This document shows, piece after piece, positions 1-6,342 of a stretch of 8,516 nt of DNA. The DNA comes from Selenomonadaceae bacterium (lineage in GTDB: Bacteria > Bacillota > Negativicutes > Selenomonadales > Selenomonadaceae): positions 1 to 8,516 of the forward strand of contig JAFTEG010000238.1 in NCBI GenBank assembly GCA_017453765.1. The letters run 5' to 3'. Every line of letters starts with the position of its first letter. Within the stretch, counting starts at the first letter, position 1. Both the position numbers and the translations under genes were made by a program. The notes beneath the pieces are model-generated. The model did not search any database. It was not told where the DNA came from and saw only the letters and a program-made list of their open reading frames with translations.

Positions 1-939
1 TCTGCCGAAAGGTACGCTGCGAATTTCGTCCAAGTTGCCGAAAAGCATGGTACATTCAACGCCGGAACAATCTCTAATCATTTCGGCAAGTACGGGGTCA
101 TCTGCACGGTCACCCAAAAAAATCAGCCGTACAAGTAAAATCGAGTCTTCAACTTTTTCAGAAGAAATTTCACTGCCGCGAAATGCCGCCGGTAAATCGT
201 TGGACAAAATCACGCTGATAAATTCCTTTGTAATTTCGTGTTGCGGATTCGTGAACACGTCAAGCACGGAACCTTTCTCCGCAATGACGCCGTTGGAAAT
301 TACCGCCACCTTGTCGCAAATTTCCTTTATAACCTGCATTTCGTGAGTTATGACGACTACGGTTAGAGAAAATTTTTTGTTAATGTCTTTAATCAGCGCT
401 AAGATTGACTTTGTAGTTTGCGGATCAAGCGCGGAAGTTGCCTCGTCGCAGAGTAAAATTTTCGGGTCTGACGCAAGCGCACGGGCAATGCCTACGCGCT
501 GTTTTTGTCCGCCGCTTAACTGCGCGGGGTATTGATTAGCTTTATCCTTCAATCCGACAAGTTCCAGTAGCGGCTCAACTTTCTTTTTAATTTCGGCGGA
601 AGGCGTACCGGCTAAAGTCAGCGGGAAGGCAATGTTATCGTAAACCGTCGCGGAACTTAAAAGGTTGAAGTGCTGAAAAATCATACCGATATTTTTTCGC
701 GCTTCGCGCAGTTCACTTTCTGAAAGTTTCATCATGTCTTGCCCGTCGACAATGACACTGCCGGCAGTGGGACGCTCAAGCATATTTATGCAACGTACCA
801 GCGTAGATTTACCGGCGCCGCTTAAACCGATTATGCCGTAAATTTCGCCCTTCGCAATTTCCAAGTTGATACCTTTAAGCGCGTGAATTTTGCCGGACGG
901 CGTGTCATAAATTTTTTCAATCTGCGAAAATTTTATCAT
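1..939 (-). CDS. metN: Methionine ABC transporter ATP-binding protein MetN (3'-truncated by window edge)
   Basis: Cytoplasmic ATPase that powers D/L-methionine import with the permease MetI and lipoprotein MetQ, which would be expected beyond the left edge. 313 codons are visible on the minus strand. They show Walker A GLSGAGKST (38-46), a Q-loop in FQHFNLL (89-94), the ABC signature LSGGQKQR (141-148), Walker B with catalytic Glu in ILLCDEATSALD (161-172), and the switch His in ITHEM (197-201). From about residue 265 a C-terminal NIL domain follows (VECTMLFGNLDEIRSVPFG), the regulatory methionine-binding domain that separates MetN from other ABC ATPases. MetN proteins are usually about 340 residues, so roughly 30 are missing at the C-terminus. 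The ATG at 939-937 is preceded by AGGTG (950-946) at normal spacing. The gene is divergent from the prenyl synthase. I see no SAM riboswitch in the short leader. Identity is firm; the substrate is inferred from the family. Confidence 0.95.
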   Translation of the reverse strand, partial: MIKFSQIEKIYDTPSGKIHALKGINLEIAKGEIYGIIGLSGAGKSTLVRCINMLERPTAGSVIVDGQDMMKLSESELREARKNIGMIFQHFNLLSSATVYDNIAFPLTLAGTPSAEIKKKVEPLLELVGLKDKANQYPAQLSGGQKQRVGIARALASDPKILLCDEATSALDPQTTKSILALIKDINKKFSLTVVVITHEMQVIKEICDKVAVISNGVIAEKGSVLDVFTNPQHEITKEFISVILSNDLPAAFRGSEISSEKVEDSILLVRLIFLGDRADDPVLAEMIRDCSGVECTMLFGNLDEIRSVPFGR

Positions 940-950
940 TACATTCACCT

Positions 951-974
951 AAATTTTTTTAGCTAAAAATTTTT
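951..974. promoter_or_regulatory. Imperfect palindrome in the metN leader (candidate operator)
   Basis: The core TTTTTAGCTAAAAA (956-969) is a perfect 14-bp palindrome. Extending it to 951-974 keeps 10 of 12 base pairs. It lies between the predicted metN transcription start (about 974) and the ribosome binding site (946-950), where a repressor could block the promoter. It could also be chance in an A/T-rich leader. No regulator is identified. Confidence 0.3.
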
Positions 975-980
975 GCGTAC

Positions 981-989
981 ATTATAACA
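981..989 (-). promoter_or_regulatory. Extended -10 promoter element of metN
   Basis: Read on the minus strand this is TGTTATAAT, a perfect extended -10 (TGn plus TATAAT). No good -35 is present at 16-18 bp, which is usual for extended -10 promoters. Transcription would start near 974 and give a leader of about 35 nt before the metN ATG at 939. That is too short for a riboswitch. Confidence 0.6.
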
Positions 990-1003
990 TAGCGGTTAGC
1001 TGT

Positions 1004-1038
1004 TAGACTATTCACTATTCACTCCTCACTACTTACTA
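1004..1038. repeat. Degenerate 7-bp tandem repeat, metN/prenyl synthase junction
   Basis: Five successive heptamers can be read on the plus strand: TAGACTA, TTCACTA, TTCACTC, CTCACTA and CTTACTA. The array sits in the divergent intergenic region and stops 2 bp before the -35 box of the downstream promoter. Similar 7-bp arrays lie at two other gene junctions in this window. Confidence 0.6.
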
Positions 1039-1040
1039 TT

Positions 1041-1069
1041 TTGACATAAATAAGCCGCGGTGATAAAAT
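1041..1069 (+). promoter_or_regulatory. Sigma-A promoter of the polyprenyl synthase gene
   Basis: A perfect -35 TTGACA (1041-1046) is followed by a 17-bp spacer and the -10 TAAAAT (1064-1069). A TGA just before it (1061-1063) makes an extended -10. Transcription would start near 1076, about 25 nt upstream of the start codon. This is the clearest housekeeping promoter in the window. Confidence 0.75.
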
Positions 1070-1089
1070 TTTTTCAATTTTATAAAGAC

Positions 1090-1103
1090 AGGTGATAAAT
1101 TTG
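1090..1103 (+). promoter_or_regulatory. Ribosome binding site that favours a TTG start
   Basis: AGGTGAT (1090-1096) is a good Shine-Dalgarno sequence 4 nt before the TTG at 1101-1103. The in-frame GTG at 1092-1094 lies inside this Shine-Dalgarno and has only weak upstream complementarity, so TTG is preferred. The choice changes the N-terminus by three residues. Confidence 0.55.
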
Positions 1104-2063
1104 AACATTTTAACGGCGTCGGGCATTGCAACGGAAATTAAACAACATTTTGAAGAAAGCTTGCGTCAGTCTGTAAATGAAGACGAATTTATAAAAGAAT
1201 CTTGTACGCCGCTGATACAAGGCGGAAAGCGTTTGCGCCCGATGCTGTTTTTATTGTGCGCAAAGTACGGAAAAAATTTTTCGCCGGAAAAAATTATGAC
1301 GCTTGCCGTAGCGTTGGAACTCATTCACACGGCAAGCCTTGTACATGACGATATACTTGACAACTCGAAAAAGCGTCGCGGCATTGAAACCGCCAATTCA
1401 AAGTACGGCGCACAAGTTGCCGTTTTAATCGGCGATTATCTTTTTGCAAAGGCGTTTCAACTTGTCGCAAAGGGCGGCTACGGTGACGAAGTGAAATTGA
1501 TTTTGTCGAACTTGGTACAAAATCTTTGTCGCGGCGAAATTATGCAAGACCTTTCACTTTTTCACGTGCCGACTATCAGCGAATATTACACGCGAATTAA
1601 TCTGAAGACGGCAATATTTTTGTCGGCGTGCTGCAAACTCGGCGGCATTGTGGCAGGTTTAAAGCGTGAGGAAATTGACGGCTTAAGCTTTTACGGAAAT
1701 TCGCTCGGTCTTGCGTTTCAAATTGTCGATGACCTTTTAGATTTTTTCGGCGATGAGAAGGTTACCGGCAAAAGTTTGGGCAGTGACTTGAAAAGCGGCG
1801 TGATAACTCTGCCGGTGATTCGTACGTTGAAAGTCAGCCGTGACGCTGATATTTTACGCCAAATGATTACGCGCAGAATTATGGATCGTGACGAAATTCA
1901 CTCAGCCATTAAAATTGTGCGCGTGAGTGACGCTTTTAACTACTGCCGCCTTCGTGCTACGGCGCATATTGAATCTGCGCGAATCAATTTGCCGCAAATA
2001 AAAAATTCCGTCAAACTTGCCCTTGAACAAGCGGCGGACTTCGTTGTAATGCGCAATGCGTGA
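1101..2063 (+). CDS. Long-chain trans-polyprenyl diphosphate synthase (hepta/octaprenyl type)
   Basis: Adds isopentenyl diphosphate units head-to-tail onto an allylic primer to build the polyprenyl tail of a quinone, probably menaquinone. Residue numbers count from the alternative GTG at 1092. GGKRLRPM (44-51) binds the pyrophosphate substrates. The first Asp-rich motif is DDILD (86-90) in LVHDDILDNSKKRRG. The second is DDLLD (213-217), followed by the K/S/D-rich segment GKSLGSDLKSG. Residues just upstream of the first Asp motif are small (Ala81, Ser82) rather than bulky aromatics, which by the family rule leaves the product cavity open for long chains. The length of about 320 residues fits IspB/HepT-type enzymes rather than FPP synthase. 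It has its own promoter and a TGA stop, and converges on tsaD. A two-subunit heptaprenyl synthase would need a small partner, not seen here. The exact chain length cannot be read from sequence. Confidence 0.92.
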   Translation: MNILTASGIATEIKQHFEESLRQSVNEDEFIKESCTPLIQGGKRLRPMLFLLCAKYGKNFSPEKIMTLAVALELIHTASLVHDDILDNSKKRRGIETANSKYGAQVAVLIGDYLFAKAFQLVAKGGYGDEVKLILSNLVQNLCRGEIMQDLSLFHVPTISEYYTRINLKTAIFLSACCKLGGIVAGLKREEIDGLSFYGNSLGLAFQIVDDLLDFFGDEKVTGKSLGSDLKSGVITLPVIRTLKVSRDADILRQMITRRIMDRDEIHSAIKIVRVSDAFNYCRLRATAHIESARINLPQIKNSVKLALEQAADFVVMRNA

Positions 2064-2065
2064 TG

Positions 2066-2114
2066 AAATTGAGAATTAAGAATTAAAAATTAAAAATCCC
2101 TAATCCCTAAGTTA
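2066..2114. repeat. Degenerate 7-bp tandem repeat overlapping the tsaD 3' end
   Basis: Seven heptamers are readable on the plus strand: AAATTGA, GAATTAA, GAATTAA, AAATTAA, AAATCCC, TAATCCC and TAAGTTA. The array starts 3 bp after the prenyl synthase stop and runs into the end of tsaD, supplying its TAA stop and last six codons. I see no clear hairpin terminator at this convergent junction. Confidence 0.6.
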
Positions 2115-3103
2115 GGTACGGCATTTAAATTGTTCGACGCAAAATTTTTCACAAGCGATTGATAATAGCCGCGACACGCTATCATTGCCGCGTTATCGGT
2201 ACATAAAATTTTCGTAGGATAAAAAAATTCCAGCCCGTGACTTTCACAAAGCCCGCGCAGATTTTTTTCAAGCGACGAATTAGCCGCAACACCGCCTGCC
2301 AACACGATTTTTTTCAGCTTAAACTTTTTCGCCGCGTCAATCGTCTTGTCAACCAGCGAATCAATAACCGCCTTTTGAAAACTTGCCGCGACGTCGGCTT
2401 TATTTATTTCTTCACCTTTCATCTGCGCGGTATTCAAATAATTCAGCACGGCAGATTTCAAGCCGCTGAAACTGAAGTCAAAGTCAGAAACCTTTGCACG
2501 CGGAAAGTCTATTGCGTCGGGGTTACCTTCCTTCGCAAGCTTATCAATCTGCGGACCGCCGGGATACGGCAACTCCATGACGCGTGCAATTTTGTCAAAC
2601 GCTTCACCCGCCGCGTCGTCACGCGTCTGCCCAATCAATTCAAAGTCATTGTAACCTTTCATATTTATCAGCGAACTGTGACCGCCGGAAACTACCAATG
2701 CCAAAAACGGCGGCTCAAGACTCGGCGCACTCAAAAAGTTTGCGAAGATGTGACCCTCCAAGTGATTGACTGCGATAAGCGGAATTTTCAGCGCGAAGGC
2801 TAAACTTTTCGCCGCCGATACGCCTACCAGCAGCGCGCCGACAAGACCGGGCCCGTACGTCACGGCAACTTGATTTATTTCCGCAAGTTCCACGCCCGCA
2901 GTTTTAATCGCCTCGTCAATCACCGGCATTATGTTGACAATATGTTTGCGCGACGCTATTTCCGGTACGACGCCGCCAAATTTTTGGTGCACGGGTATTT
3001 GTGTTGATATGACGTTGGATAAAATTTCACGACCGCCGCTTAATACCGCCGCCGCCGTTTCATCGCAACTAGTTTCAATTCCAAGTGTTAAAATTCTCTT
3101 CAT
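2090..3103 (-). CDS. tsaD: tRNA N6-adenosine threonylcarbamoyltransferase TsaD (Kae1/Gcp family)
   Basis: Transfers the threonylcarbamoyl group from threonylcarbamoyl-AMP to A37 of ANN-decoding tRNAs, giving t6A, as part of the cytoplasmic TsaB-TsaD-TsaE complex. The 337 residues match the usual family length. N-terminal [13 protein letters not shown] (8-20) is the ASKHA ATP-fold signature. NHLEGH (113-118) carries the two metal-binding His, SGGHSSL (139-145) is the phosphate loop, GLKSAV (214-219) is conserved, and CTDNAAMIA (301-309) supplies the third metal ligand, Asp303. The ATG at 3103-3101 has AGGA (3114-3111) 7 nt upstream. The gap to the upstream HTH gene is 37 bp with the same strand and no evident promoter, so cotranscription is likely. 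Unusually, the last six residues and the stop fall in a 7-bp repeat array. Identity is firm. Confidence 0.96.
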   Translation of the reverse strand: MKRILTLGIETSCDETAAAVLSGGREILSNVISTQIPVHQKFGGVVPEIASRKHIVNIMPVIDEAIKTAGVELAEINQVAVTYGPGLVGALLVGVSAAKSLAFALKIPLIAVNHLEGHIFANFLSAPSLEPPFLALVVSGGHSSLINMKGYNDFELIGQTRDDAAGEAFDKIARVMELPYPGGPQIDKLAKEGNPDAIDFPRAKVSDFDFSFSGLKSAVLNYLNTAQMKGEEINKADVAASFQKAVIDSLVDKTIDAAKKFKLKKIVLAGGVAANSSLEKNLRGLCESHGLEFFYPTKILCTDNAAMIACRGYYQSLVKNFASNNLNAVPNLGIRDF

Positions 3104-3140
3104 AAATTATTCCTGTCAAAATTTTTTATTCGGTTTAAAA

Positions 3141-3572
3141 TTATTCTTCTGTGAAAATCGGCAGTTCGCCAAGCTGTCTCAAAAGTTCATTCATTTCAGC
3201 TACGGTTAGATTATGTTCGGTAGCCGAAATTACAACGGCGTCCCAAGGATTTCGCGGGTACAAAATGCCAAAACCGCCGTAGCGCAGAAGGTATTGCGTC
3301 TCGTCCAAATTCAAATTCATTGCCCGCGCTATTGCCGCCAATCTTTCACGCGAAGGCTTTTTCGTGCCGTTGAAAATGTGATAAATATGCGCCGGTTCAC
3401 AATTCATTTCAGTGTACAAAAATTTTTTAGTCAAATGCTTATCGGCTAAAAGTTGCGTCAAGTATTCGTGAAACGGCTTTGAAAATTCCTGCTGATTATT
3501 CGCCAAAAATTCTTCAACGTCGGGGTCTCTCTTAAGCGCGTTGAAAAGTTCCGCCGTAGTTTTTTCCTGCAT
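3141..3572 (-). CDS. HTH (XRE-like) DNA-binding protein next to a Ser/Thr kinase
   Basis: A 143-residue cytoplasmic protein with a Cro/C1-like helix-turn-helix in its middle. HLTKKFLYTEM (46-56) is the first helix. EPAHIYHIFNGTKKPS (59-74) contains the recognition helix and the usual turn before the next helix, RERLAAIARAMNL. The C-terminal half, with ETQYLLRYGG (91-100), LYPRNPWDAVVISA (104-117) and TVAEMNELLRQLGELPI, resembles small HTH proteins that I recall beside Hanks-type kinases in Firmicutes; that is memory, not a search. The ATG at 3572 has GAGGTGA (3588-3582) upstream. It is divergent from the kinase across a 61-bp gap with a symmetric promoter element, so it may regulate both itself and the kinase and could be a kinase substrate. 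tsaD follows 37 bp downstream. The true target is unknown. Confidence 0.8.
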   Translation of the reverse strand: MQEKTTAELFNALKRDPDVEEFLANNQQEFSKPFHEYLTQLLADKHLTKKFLYTEMNCEPAHIYHIFNGTKKPSRERLAAIARAMNLNLDETQYLLRYGGFGILYPRNPWDAVVISATEHNLTVAEMNELLRQLGELPIFTEE

Positions 3573-3595
3573 AGATTTTTTTCACCTCAATTTTA

Positions 3596-3611
3596 TGATA
3601 AAATTTTACCA
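3596..3611. promoter_or_regulatory. Back-to-back extended -10 elements for the HTH and kinase genes
   Basis: The 16-bp sequence TGATAAAATTTTACCA is palindromic except for one base pair. Read forward it gives TGA plus TAAAAT (3596-3604), an extended -10 for the kinase with a start near 3611. Read in reverse it gives TGG plus TAAAAT (3611-3603), an extended -10 for the HTH gene with a start near 3596. The two -10 hexamers overlap by 2 bp, so the promoters should compete. The -35 regions are weak on both sides. The symmetry also makes it a candidate operator for the HTH protein. Confidence 0.5.
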
Positions 3612-3633
3612 CGTTTGAAAGGAAAGTGAAAGT

Positions 3634-4701
3634 ATGTTTTTACCTGAGAATTTTTATGCGCCGATTGACGTAATTAAAACCGGCGAATACGGCGACGTTA
3701 AACTGGTCTATGACAAAATCGGCAAGCAAATCTGCGTGATAAAACAGCGCAGTATGAATACCGTTGAGCTTTACAAAAAATTAAAAAATCTTGACTGCCG
3801 TTACGTGCCGCAGATTTTTCGGCTGATGGTTGACGGCGACAAGCTCTTTGTTGTCGAAGAATATGTAAGCGGAATGACTTTGGCGGAAATTTTGAAGTAC
3901 GAAAATACTTTTGACGAAGACGCCGCCGCGCAGATTTTACGCCAGCTCTGTGAATGTCTTATCGCACTTCACGCGCAGAATATCATTCACCGCGACATTA
4001 AGCCTTCAAATATCATGTTGACACGCGACAACGTTGTAAGGTTAATTGACTTCAGCATTTCGCGCATTGAAAAGGAAGGCAGTCCCACCGATACGGAATT
4101 TCTAGGTACGCGCGGTTATGCGCCGCCGGAGCAGTACGGTTTCGGTCAAACTGACGCGCGCAGTGATATCTATTCGCTCGGCGTCACGATTAAACGGCTT
4201 GTCGGCAATGACTACGACGGCTGGCTTGATCCGATTATAAATCGCTGTACCGTCTTTGATCCCGGCAACCGTTACCAATCGGCGGAAGACTTGCTGGACG
4301 ATTTCGACAGGCGGCGTTGGCAGGATAAATTTACGCAGATGAAATTTTTTGCGACGGAAGGTGTACCTGCGACTGAGGAAGTTGCTGAACCTGCGGAAGG
4401 TGGCAACTCTGCGGAAGGTGACGCCGAAGAAAATTTGGACATTTATCAAAAGTTTGAACGCCTGCAGAAACAGCTTGAGGACCTTGACGCCGTAATGGAC
4501 AGCTACACTAAGACTGAGCAAGATTCGTTGCAGGAATATCTTTTGGAAAAGGGCATTGATAGGATTATGAAAGATTTTGAAGATACTGCGGATTCCGTGA
4601 CGCCGGAGGATTTTGACAAATTGACGCCGGAAGAATATGCAGAGGTTGAGGCAGAATTTAAAAAATTTCACGACGCCCATGACGACTACGAAAGGAATTA
4701 A
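3634..4701 (+). CDS. Soluble Hanks-type Ser/Thr protein kinase with acidic coiled-coil tail
   Basis: Cytoplasmic protein kinase, 355 residues. Visible motifs are the glycine loop G17-x-x-G20-D-V, the ATP lysine in ICVIKQ (K37), a candidate helix-C Glu45, the catalytic loop HRDIKPSN (119-126, D121/K123/N126), and the metal-binding motif as DFS (139-141) rather than DFG. The activation segment ends in TRGYAPPEQYG (159-169), and the C-lobe motif is PGNRYQSAEDL (210-220). Essential residues are present, so it should be active. After about residue 240 comes an Ala/Glu/Gly-rich linker, then a charged helical tail with predicted coiled coil near 268-290. There is no transmembrane segment and there are no PASTA repeats, unlike PrkC/PknB. 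ATG 3634 follows an AAAGGA site 10 nt upstream. It is divergent from the HTH gene and convergent with the Hsp70-like gene. Its substrate is unknown; the neighbouring chaperone or HTH protein are candidates only by proximity. Confidence 0.9.
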   Translation: MFLPENFYAPIDVIKTGEYGDVKLVYDKIGKQICVIKQRSMNTVELYKKLKNLDCRYVPQIFRLMVDGDKLFVVEEYVSGMTLAEILKYENTFDEDAAAQILRQLCECLIALHAQNIIHRDIKPSNIMLTRDNVVRLIDFSISRIEKEGSPTDTEFLGTRGYAPPEQYGFGQTDARSDIYSLGVTIKRLVGNDYDGWLDPIINRCTVFDPGNRYQSAEDLLDDFDRRRWQDKFTQMKFFATEGVPATEEVAEPAEGGNSAEGDAEENLDIYQKFERLQKQLEDLDAVMDSYTKTEQDSLQEYLLEKGIDRIMKDFEDTADSVTPEDFDKLTPEEYAEVEAEFKKFHDAHDDYERN

Positions 4702-4709
4702 AATTTCTG

Positions 4710-4744
4710 TTCCCTGTTCCCTGTTCCCTAATCCCTCTTCCCTC
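4710..4744. repeat. Degenerate 7-bp tandem repeat, kinase/Hsp70-like junction
   Basis: Five heptamers on the plus strand: TTCCCTG, TTCCCTG, TTCCCTA, ATCCCTC and TTCCCTC, with weaker units on each side (4703-4709 and 4745-4751). It fills the convergent gap between the kinase TAA (4699-4701) and the Hsp70-like TAG (4747-4749). No hairpin terminator is apparent. Confidence 0.7.
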
Positions 4745-4746
4745 TT

Positions 4747-6309
4747 CTACAACTTCTGCCGATAAATTTTGTCGGTAAATTCTTTATCAAAATCCTCAGG
4801 GTAACCAACCGCGTATTCAATTTCATTCGGCGACACCTTGCGAATATAAATGCCCGCGTCCTCATCGTCATTAACATCATCTTCATCAATGCGGCAATGA
4901 ATCATTGAAACCTGCGCGGCGGGCATGTCACCTTTCAGACAACGCGGCGCGGACGTGTAGTAAAGTTCAAATTCGGATTCGTCGGCAAAAGTGAAGTAAG
5001 TCCACTTGCCGTACTCTACGTCCCGCCCGATTTTTACTGTGAAAGTTTTGCCGTCATTGCCCGCGTCACCGAGATAGTACGGGAAAATCATTTCGCCGCT
5101 CTTGTCGACGTTGCTGTTGATAATTTTAATATCCTTGCCGCCGCGCCTGCAACGTATTAAACCAAATGCGACGCCGGTTTTGCCGGTACGCTGTTTGTCA
5201 AGGTCAAAGTCAAATGCCTTATCGTCGGCAGGCTTTTCATCAGTTTTAGCGTCGGCAGGTTTTTCATCGGCAGTTTTATCTTCCATACCAAGCGGCATAT
5301 GCAAAACAAATTTGCTGTCCGCATTGTCTATGAACTCGTTGAAAAGTTTTTTGACTACTGCCGCGCGACACGAATTGCCGGCAAGGAAAATATGAATGGG
5401 ATAAACCTCACGCCCGGTGAAAGCACTGTTCAGCGATTGGAAAAAGTTCTCGACGCCTTCACGCACTCTGTCTTCAATCAGCTTGTCCAACTTCTCCGCA
5501 TTGATATTTAAATCGACATTGACGGTAAATGCGCCGTCAATTTTTTCATTTGAAAACAAAGTGACATTCAGCGGCGCCTCAGTCAATTTGTCGCGCCCTT
5601 CCGTATGCTCCCAAACAGGACGAAGTTTTTCAGCCAATATGCGGTTGTTCATATGTGACGACGCGTCCTTAGTGGTACTGACTAAAGTTTCTGCCCCTGC
5701 GAAAATTGTACAGCCCGCCGGTAACGCGAACGGAATTTTCTTTTCACGCATAATCGGCAGGTTGTCTTTGTAAACTTCATACGCCAAAAGCTCCAAAATA
5801 TTTTCGCCGCCCAATAACACGTCGCCGTTAAAGCCGAATTGCTCTATAATGAAATTGCGACGCCGATTTTCCGGAATGTATTCAATGCCGAAATCAAAAT
5901 CTGTCGTGCCGCCACCGAAGTCGAATACGCCGTACGCAACTTTCTGCCCGACTTCCTGAGGTTCAAGCCCGTAGCACTCAAGCGCACTTATCGCATACGC
6001 GGCAGGTTCACTTGCACCTAAGTACACGCGGAAATTTTTTATATACTCTTCGTCACGAATCAGCGCCGGCGGCAAAGATTTTCTTATACCGCGTTCAAAA
6101 CTCGTTCTGATATGTTCGCGAACATCTTTCTTGTAGTTGACGGGGTACGACAAAATATAATCCAAATAAATTTGGTGGTGCATATTGTTTATGTAAAGCC
6201 CCGAATAATAGGCGTAAAGCTCAATAGGATCGAAGTCCCCCGCGTCAATGTCTTGCGTTGAAAGGTACGGCTTTATCTCTTGAATGGCGCCGCTTAAATC
6301 CTTAAGCAC
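4747..6309 (-). CDS. Hsp70-like ATPase, C-terminal part (downstream of in-frame TAG)
   Basis: 520 residues from a GTG at 6309, in the same frame as the upstream fragment and separated from its TAG by ten codons. It continues an ASKHA/Hsp70 ATPase domain. YILSYPVNY (51-59) matches the DnaK VPAYF strand, LGASEPAAYA (97-106) the connect-1 region, VFDFGGGTTDFDFG (128-141) the phosphate-2 loop, IHIFLAGNSCRAAVV (305-319) the adenosine motif, and TGVAFGLI (378-385) the connect-2 region. Between the last two lies a Lys/Asp/Glu/Pro/Ala linker with a 9-residue repeat (about 343-366). The final 130 residues look beta-rich and do not resemble a DnaK substrate-binding domain or lid. The GTG has no well-spaced ribosome binding site, so independent translation is doubtful; readthrough, reinitiation or a broken gene are the options. 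It ends in TAG, immediately followed by a heptamer repeat array. Family assignment is firm; function is not known. Confidence 0.82.
   Translation of the reverse strand: MLKDLSGAIQEIKPYLSTQDIDAGDFDPIELYAYYSGLYINNMHHQIYLDYILSYPVNYKKDVREHIRTSFERGIRKSLPPALIRDEEYIKNFRVYLGASEPAAYAISALECYGLEPQEVGQKVAYGVFDFGGGTTDFDFGIEYIPENRRRNFIIEQFGFNGDVLLGGENILELLAYEVYKDNLPIMREKKIPFALPAGCTIFAGAETLVSTTKDASSHMNNRILAEKLRPVWEHTEGRDKLTEAPLNVTLFSNEKIDGAFTVNVDLNINAEKLDKLIEDRVREGVENFFQSLNSAFTGREVYPIHIFLAGNSCRAAVVKKLFNEFIDNADSKFVLHMPLGMEDKTADEKPADAKTDEKPADDKAFDFDLDKQRTGKTGVAFGLIRCRRGGKDIKIINSNVDKSGEMIFPYYLGDAGNDGKTFTVKIGRDVEYGKWTYFTFADESEFELYYTSAPRCLKGDMPAAQVSMIHCRIDEDDVNDDEDAGIYIRKVSPNEIEYAVGYPEDFDKEFTDKIYRQKL
5224..5277 (-). 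repeat. Two-copy 27-bp repeat encoding a charged linker
   Basis: A 27-bp unit occurs twice with near identity (5224-5250 and 5251-5277), encoding DEKPADDKA- and DEKPADAKT-like nonapeptides. A partial third unit is visible on the higher-coordinate side. It gives a flexible charged linker inside the Hsp70-like ATPase domain, between the adenosine motif and the connect-2 region. Confidence 0.6.
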
Positions 6310-6339
6310 GGGGTAACTTTGTTCGTCCTTAGCCCACTG

Positions 6340-6342
6340 CTA
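6340..6342 (-). other. In-frame TAG codon interrupting the Hsp70-like gene
   Basis: Minus-strand codons read GAG TTA TAG CAG TGG GCT AAG, and the same frame stays open to 4747. Without the TAG the product would be about 978 residues. The codon falls inside the Hsp70 ATPase domain, between phosphate-1 (upstream) and phosphate-2 (downstream), so neither fragment alone contains a complete nucleotide site. One base change from CAG, AAG, GAG, TGG or TTG would create it. Confidence 0.85.

Noticed and set aside
940..1091. SAM riboswitch (S-box) upstream of metN
   Set aside because: The predicted leader is only about 35 nt and no S-box helices are visible; the rest of the gap is repeat and divergent promoter.
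2237..2803. 188-residue plus-strand ORF opposite tsaD, and the minus-strand ORF at 4102-4680 opposite the kinase
   Set aside because: Both lie wholly antisense to clearly identified genes, show no recognisable domain and have the biased composition of shadow frames.
2090..4701. TsaD and the kinase as a Kae1-Bud32 pair
   Set aside because: The kinase is a full-length Hanks-type enzyme with glycine loop and APE-like motif, not a minimal Bud32, and it is on the opposite strand. Bacterial TsaD works with TsaB and TsaE.
4102..6342. Genome-wide reassignment of TAG as a sense codon
   Set aside because: The C-terminal Hsp70-like part ends with TAG at 4749-4747. Reading through that TAG would extend the protein over 200 residues antisense into the kinase. 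Other genes here stop at TAA or TGA, so the window offers no support for reassignment; only local readthrough remains possible.
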